Made by a program: the position numbers and the translations under genes. DNA of 9,557 nt from DASUBN01 sp050261675. GTDB lineage: Bacteria > Pseudomonadota > Gammaproteobacteria > Natronospirales > REEB76. Of the stretch, positions 5,785 through 9,557 are shown one piece after another. The notes under the pieces were generated by a model. That model was not told the DNA's origin, made no database searches, and was given only the letters and a program-made list of their open reading frames with translations. The DNA lies in NCBI GenBank assembly GCA_050261675.1, contig JBLNDO010000014.1, positions 1-9,557 on the forward strand, in the 5' to 3' direction. Position 1 is the first letter of the stretch. Each line of letters starts with the position of its first letter.

Positions 5785-7113
5785 ATGGGTATGGCCACGA
5801 ACAGCACCGAACGCCGCAGCCTCGGCCTCGCCATCACCACCTCCATCGTGCTCGGGAACATGGTGGGTTCGGGTGTGTTCCTGCTGCCCGCCTCCATGGC
5901 CCCCTACGGCGCCTACAGCCTCTGGGGCTGGTGTGTGAGCACCGTGGGCGCGCTCTTGCTCGCCTGGGTGTTCAGCAACCTCTCCCGCCGCCTGCCCAAG
6001 GCCGGCGGACCCTACGCCTACCCCCGCGAGGCCTTCGGCGACTTCGCCGGTTTCCAGATCGCCTGGATCTACTGGCTCAGCATCGTCGCCACCAATGCCG
6101 CCATTGCCGTGGCCTTCGCGAGCTATCTGGTCAAATTCGTGCCGGCCCTCTCGGCTCCGGTGCCCGGCGCCATCGCCGCCATCGCCGCGAGCTGGCTCTT
6201 GACCGGCGTCAATATCCTGGGCGTGCGCGCCGCGGGCCAACTCCAGTTCATCACGGTGGTCTTGAAGCTCACGCCGCTCCTGGTGCTGGCGGTGTTCGGC
6301 ATTACCCATTTCGATTCCGCCACCTTCAATTCTGGCCACACCGCCGAGGGGCCTCTTTCGGCCATCAACTCCACCGCTGCGCTTGCCATGTGGGCCTTCC
6401 TGGGACTCGAATGCGCCACGGTGCCGGCCGATCACGTGAAGGACCCGGCCAAGACCATCCCCCGCGCCACCATGCTGGGCACGGTCATCGCCGGTGCGTT
6501 CTACATCGTCTGCACCTCGGTGGTGATGGGCATCATCCCGGCGGACGTGCTGGCCAAGTCAAATGCGCCCTTCGCCGACGCCGCGCAACTGCTGTGGGGT
6601 GACTGGGCGGGCAAGCTCATCGCGGCGGCGGCGCTCATCTCCTGCTTCGGTGCCTTGAACGGCTGGATCCTGATGCAGGGCCAACTGCCGCAGGCGGTGG
6701 CCAACGACGGTCTCTTCCCCAAGGTGCTTGCGAAGCAATCGAAATTCGGCACACCGGTTACGGCGCTGGTGGTCTCCAGCATCATCGCCACCGTGCTGAT
6801 CCTCATGAGCCTGGCTTCGGGCCTCGGCGGATTGGGCCAGGCGCTGGTGCAGATGTTCAACATCCTGATCCTCATCACCACCTTCTTCACCCTGGTGCCG
6901 TACATGCTGTGCGCGCTGGCGGACATTGTGCTTAGCCGCCGAGAAAAGCGCGCCAGCAATGTGCGTGTGCGCGACGTGGTGTTCGCTTCACTGGCCTTCG
7001 TGTTCGGCATCTGGGCCTGCTACGGCACCGGCAAGGACTCGCTGTTCTACGGCACGCTGATGCTGCTCGCCGGCCTGCCCATCTACGTCTGGCAGACCGG
7101 CAAGGCTAAATAA
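5785..7113 (+). CDS. APC-family amino acid permease, AdiC-like (arginine/agmatine antiporter type)
   Basis: The 442-residue inner-membrane protein has about 12 hydrophobic helices and aligns along its length with the E. coli arginine/agmatine antiporter AdiC. The unwound helix 1 motif GSGVFLLP is at 28-35. Residues lining the AdiC site have counterparts: Asn25 (AdiC Asn22), Tyr96 (Tyr93), Asn104 (Asn101), Trp203 in AMWAFLGLE (Trp202), Glu209 (Glu208) and Trp294 in LNGWILMQGQ (Trp293). Helices 8-10 carry NDGLFPKVLAKQSKFGTPV (307-325) and FFTLVPYM, also AdiC-like. Retention of both tryptophans suggests a cationic guanidino or similar substrate, but exact specificity cannot be read from sequence. 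ATG 5785 is preceded by AGGGG 8 bases upstream. The gene is divergent from a dimethylargininase, so import of methylated arginine, perhaps in exchange for citrulline or ornithine, is a reasonable inference. Other APC substrates remain possible. Confidence 0.9.
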   Translation: MGMATNSTERRSLGLAITTSIVLGNMVGSGVFLLPASMAPYGAYSLWGWCVSTVGALLLAWVFSNLSRRLPKAGGPYAYPREAFGDFAGFQIAWIYWLSIVATNAAIAVAFASYLVKFVPALSAPVPGAIAAIAASWLLTGVNILGVRAAGQLQFITVVLKLTPLLVLAVFGITHFDSATFNSGHTAEGPLSAINSTAALAMWAFLGLECATVPADHVKDPAKTIPRATMLGTVIAGAFYIVCTSVVMGIIPADVLAKSNAPFADAAQLLWGDWAGKLIAAAALISCFGALNGWILMQGQLPQAVANDGLFPKVLAKQSKFGTPVTALVVSSIIATVLILMSLASGLGGLGQALVQMFNILILITTFFTLVPYMLCALADIVLSRREKRASNVRVRDVVFASLAFVFGIWACYGTGKDSLFYGTLMLLAGLPIYVWQTGKAK

Positions 7114-7138
7114 CAAGCCATTAGGTAGGGATAGCCGA

Positions 7139-7873
7139 ATGGTCGCAAAATCGAAGCTAGTACCAGTAGCTCTGTTGATTTCAATTGCACTTACAGGATG
7201 CAGCGTCGCGTTTCCTATGGTGCATATCGACAGCCCTCCTTTGCCCAGCAATGACAGGACGACTTTCATCGATAAGCGCATCATCGATAACCCTCCAGCA
7301 TTCCTTGCCGGAGAAGGCAATATTTATTCTTGCCATTACGGCATAAGAAGGGTCGACGATAACGCTTTCGACCCGCCTCGCATGGTGCTTCTGCATGCAT
7401 ACCTGGCAAACCAGATTCTTACCGACAGTCAGCCGCATATTGCGACCCTATACCGATTTGAAATCTACTGGAACGGGCACCTTATTGCGGAACGGGGTGG
7501 AACCGCTGCCGCGACTGCAGGTCTAGCTGGTATGTCTGGAGCTGGCGGAGGAACAAGAACGGCAGCCCTGGCTGTCGCTGCGGGTTCCGGTCCCAGTGTA
7601 CAACCCGGAGCTCTTCCGGGCGATACCTTGGTCGGGTGCGAAAATTCCCAGCAGGGAGAATACTACTATCGAGAAGCTCCCGATCCAGACTCTAGGCCCA
7701 TCGTGACCTACATCGATATAGATGTGGATGGGAAGGATTATAAAATCCGTCATCTACATCCAATGGTGCCTGAAGATAAGATCTATAAATCATGGCCTGT
7801 CGAAGTAAAAACCGCTTTGGATGAAAGCTTCTCGGCCTTGGGTGATGAAATAAAGCCATCTGTTCAGCATTAA
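7139..7873 (+). CDS. putative outer-membrane lipoprotein, unknown family, low G+C
   Basis: The 244-residue product has a type II signal peptide: basic KSK at 4-6, a hydrophobic core, and lipobox LTGC with the acylated Cys21. Serine at +2 does not signal inner-membrane retention, so the outer membrane is likely. The mature part has a YRFEIYWNGHLIAERGG segment (about 105-121), a Gly/Ala-rich low-complexity stretch (about 121-160), then a beta-rich region with YIDIDVDGKDYKIRHLHP (191-208). Two further cysteines (65 and 167) could form a disulfide. I do not recognise the family. ATG 7139 follows AGGTAGGG (7123-7130) by 8 bases, and the gene begins 25 bases after the permease stop, so read-through is possible. 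Base use differs sharply from its neighbours: 7741-7800 has 23 G+C of 60, while 6241-6300 in the permease has 38 of 60. Its stop is 18 bases from that of the convergent Rieske gene. Confidence 0.82.
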   Translation: MVAKSKLVPVALLISIALTGCSVAFPMVHIDSPPLPSNDRTTFIDKRIIDNPPAFLAGEGNIYSCHYGIRRVDDNAFDPPRMVLLHAYLANQILTDSQPHIATLYRFEIYWNGHLIAERGGTAAATAGLAGMSGAGGGTRTAALAVAAGSGPSVQPGALPGDTLVGCENSQQGEYYYREAPDPDSRPIVTYIDIDVDGKDYKIRHLHPMVPEDKIYKSWPVEVKTALDESFSALGDEIKPSVQH

Positions 7874-7891
7874 GAAAAGTTTATTTCGGCA

Positions 7892-8977
7892 TCAAGCTGT
7901 TGCGCGCCTATATGCGGCTCGCAATAACTCCTGGAAGTGATGCACACCCGACTCGCGCTTGGGCGAAATGCGCCCGGCGTGATAGGAACCTGATTCCAGA
8001 CCCTTCTGTACCTGCTCGCAGATGGCCATGTCTTCCTTCTGTACCTCGTCGCTGAAGGAAAAGTCCTCGGCGATCATCTTCTTGGCCGCCGCTGACTCCG
8101 GGTCCATGTAGAAATAATCGAACACCACCCGGCAGCGGCCCGAGGACAAGGGCACCACGAGGTTGGTCTGCAGGCGGCCGGGCAGAATGTTCAACATCAT
8201 GTTGGGCCAGATGAAATAGTAATGGGCCTCGCCTGCGGCGTAGGGCCCCTGGGCGCCGTCCACGGGACTGTGCTGGTGGGAATACCATGCGGCGGTCTCG
8301 GTGGTGTATTGGCGGTAATTCAAGACCCGGCTCAAGCCCGGGTGCACCTCGGGCAGGTGGTAGCCCTCGAGATAGTTGTCCACGTAGGCCTTCCAGTTGC
8401 AGGCCACGTCGTAGGCCACGTGGGAATGCCAGGCGAATTTGCCAAGCTCGATGGGCCTGATGCGCTCACTGATGCCGGCAAGCAGTTGCTCCAGCGGCCC
8501 GGCAGGCTTGGCTACGGCGGCGAACACGAGGCCCTCCCATTCCGCCATCTCGATAGCCTCGAGGTGGATGCAGCTGATGTCGAAATCCTTGGCTTCCTTC
8601 ATCTCGTGGGCGGCACGCAGCTGCCCTTGGAGTGTGTAGGTCCAGCCGTGATACTTGCACTGCAGTTGCCGGGCGTTGCCGTCCGCGAGCGCCAGCGGCC
8701 CCGCCCGGTGGCGGCAGACGTTGAAGAAGCCGCGCAGTACCTGATCGTCACCGCGCACCAGGAGGATGGGCCTGCCGGCGATCTCCCCCACCACGTGGTC
8801 GCCGGCATTTTTCAGCTTCGCCGCGTGGGCCACGAGCTGCCAGTTGCGGGCAAACACCGTCTGCCGTTCGAAGGTGTGGAATTCCGGATCCGCGTAGCAG
8901 ACGGCGGGGAGCGTCGTGGCACTCTCCAGCGCGACGCTACGGTAGTCTTCAGGTTTGAAGGCGGCGGGCGTCTTCAT
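7892..8977 (-). CDS. Rieske non-heme iron oxygenase alpha subunit, quaternary-amine demethylase type
   Basis: The 361-residue enzyme has an N-terminal Rieske [2Fe-2S] domain (about 40-150), with ligands Cys88 and His90 in CRHRAG and Cys107 and His110 in CKYHGWTY. A C-terminal catalytic domain holds the mononuclear iron site in VDNYLEGYHLPEVHPGL (199-215): His207 and His212, with Asp316 in KEDMAIC as the probable carboxylate ligand. Three residues before the first His is Glu204, where naphthalene dioxygenase has Asp205; carnitine monooxygenase CntA has a Glu there. The length and the final VHHFQELLR also fit the choline, glycine betaine and carnitine oxygenase group. The likely reaction is O2-dependent N-demethylation or C-N cleavage of a methylated amine; the substrate is not determined. 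A reductase partner is needed and is not in the window. ATG 8977 overlaps the MFS stop as ATGA, with GGGCGG just upstream, so the two genes are translationally coupled. Confidence 0.9.
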   Translation of the reverse strand: MKTPAAFKPEDYRSVALESATTLPAVCYADPEFHTFERQTVFARNWQLVAHAAKLKNAGDHVVGEIAGRPILLVRGDDQVLRGFFNVCRHRAGPLALADGNARQLQCKYHGWTYTLQGQLRAAHEMKEAKDFDISCIHLEAIEMAEWEGLVFAAVAKPAGPLEQLLAGISERIRPIELGKFAWHSHVAYDVACNWKAYVDNYLEGYHLPEVHPGLSRVLNYRQYTTETAAWYSHQHSPVDGAQGPYAAGEAHYYFIWPNMMLNILPGRLQTNLVVPLSSGRCRVVFDYFYMDPESAAAKKMIAEDFSFSDEVQKEDMAICEQVQKGLESGSYHAGRISPKRESGVHHFQELLRAAYRRATA

Positions 8978-9557
8978 CCGCCCGTCGTAGGTTCAGCGAT
9001 GGGTTCCAAGTGTCCCGGACGGGTGGTGCGCCACGCGATGAGCGCGGCACCGAGGAGCAGCAGCGACGCCAGCAGGAACGGCGCGCCGGGCAGGTGCCAG
9101 TCGGCGCGGACACCGATGGCGGCGGCGAAGGCTTGGGTGAAGATTCCCGGACCGAAGCAGCTCGCGATGCCCATGATGCTGGAGAGTGCCCCCTGCAACT
9201 GCCCCTGCTCCTTCGGATCCACGAGGTGGGTCATGATGCCCTGGGCGGAGGGGTTGGCGATGCCCCACAGGGACATGACCGGCACGCCCACCAGGAACCA
9301 GACGCCGCTCGGTGCCAAGCCGTAGATGGCGAAGCCCGCGGCGCCGAACAGGAGACCGAGGCCGAGCGCCTTGCGCTCACCCAGCATGCGCACCAAGGGC
9401 TTCACCAGGCCGCCCTGCACCACCACCGCGCAGGCACCCACACCCATGAGCATGTAGCCCACGTAGAGCGCATCCCAGTGGTAACGGTAGGCCATGTAGA
9501 GCACCGCAGTGCTCGGCAGCACCGCGTGGGCCAGGTTCATGAGGAACTGGGCGCTGG
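8974..9557 (-). CDS. MFS transporter, TetA-like (TCR/Tet family), C-terminal half only
   Basis: About 193 residues are visible up to the right edge, and the reading frame continues past it (SAQFL precedes the first in-window Met at 9540), so this is an incomplete gene rather than a short one. The visible part has six hydrophobic helices, corresponding to TM7-12 of a 12-helix MFS protein. It carries motifs typical of the tetracycline/H+ antiporter group: LVKPLVRMLGERKALGLGLL, MSLWGIANPSAQGIMTHLV and DPKEQGQLQGALSSIMGIAS, with a loop before TM12. Members of this group export drugs, but many chromosomal relatives have unknown substrates, so resistance should not be assumed. Its stop overlaps the start of the Rieske oxygenase gene by 4 bases. 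The pairing suggests the transporter may handle the oxygenase's substrate or product, which is inference. Confidence 0.88.
   Translation of the reverse strand, partial: SAQFLMNLAHAVLPSTAVLYMAYRYHWDALYVGYMLMGVGACAVVVQGGLVKPLVRMLGERKALGLGLLFGAAGFAIYGLAPSGVWFLVGVPVMSLWGIANPSAQGIMTHLVDPKEQGQLQGALSSIMGIASCFGPGIFTQAFAAAIGVRADWHLPGAPFLLASLLLLGAALIAWRTTRPGHLEPIAEPTTGG

Noticed and set aside
5755..6435. 226-codon minus-strand frame opposite the permease
   Set aside because: Its Gly/Glu/His-rich product is the mirror of the hydrophobic permease codons, and it runs into the DDAH-permease intergenic region.
8222..9325. 367-codon plus-strand frame opposite the Rieske and MFS genes
   Set aside because: It spans two unrelated well-supported genes on the other strand and has no recognisable motif.
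1..9557. tRNA, rRNA, CRISPR, insertion sequence or integrase
   Set aside because: I saw no regularly spaced repeats, no transposase or integrase motifs, and no tRNA-like cloverleaf in the short intergenic gaps.

Overview
This 9.6 kb window is GC-rich, chromosomal-type DNA with tightly packed genes. The gene families suggest a proteobacterium, most likely a gammaproteobacterium: RsmG, a GspE/PilB-type ATPase, an AdiC-like permease, a dimethylargininase, a TetA-like MFS pump and a Rieske oxygenase of the quaternary-amine type. I cannot name the genus. I see no tRNA, rRNA, CRISPR array, insertion sequence or integrase.

Left part (1-2457, all minus strand): a compact run read from right to left. 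It starts with an orphan GspE/PilB-family ATPase, continues with an 88-residue two-helix membrane protein, and ends with the 5' part of rsmG, which leaves the window. The last two junctions are tight: an SD overlapping the upstream stop, then a GTGA start/stop overlap. This suggests one translationally coupled operon. Diverging from it across a 174-base gap is a plus-strand gene (2632-3234) for a membrane-anchored XRE-type regulator. Its periplasmic domain looks like the PilN/GspL ferredoxin-like fold, which is notable beside a type IV pilus/type II secretion-type ATPase.

Middle part (3238-7113): on the minus strand, a dimethylargininase (DDAH) gene is followed by a periplasmic thioredoxin-NHL protein (NHLRC2-like). 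On the plus strand, divergent from DDAH, is an APC permease with the AdiC substrate-site residues. DDAH plus an arginine-type antiporter suggests a small module for taking up methylated arginine and splitting it to citrulline and dimethylamine. This is inferred from the families and their arrangement.

Right part (7139-9557): a lipoprotein gene with distinctly lower G+C than its neighbours sits 25 bases after the permease; I do not recognise its family. Converging on it from the right are a minus-strand TetA-like MFS transporter (partial, running off the window) and a Rieske-type non-heme iron oxygenase alpha subunit, joined by an ATGA overlap. The oxygenase has a glutamate where naphthalene-dioxygenase-type enzymes carry the bridging aspartate, as in carnitine monooxygenase CntA, so a methylated-amine substrate is more likely than an aromatic ring.

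The main observations worth checking are the HTH-TM-PilN-like fusion beside an orphan secretion ATPase, the methylarginine module, the Glu-bridged Rieske enzyme coupled to an MFS pump, and the low-GC lipoprotein.
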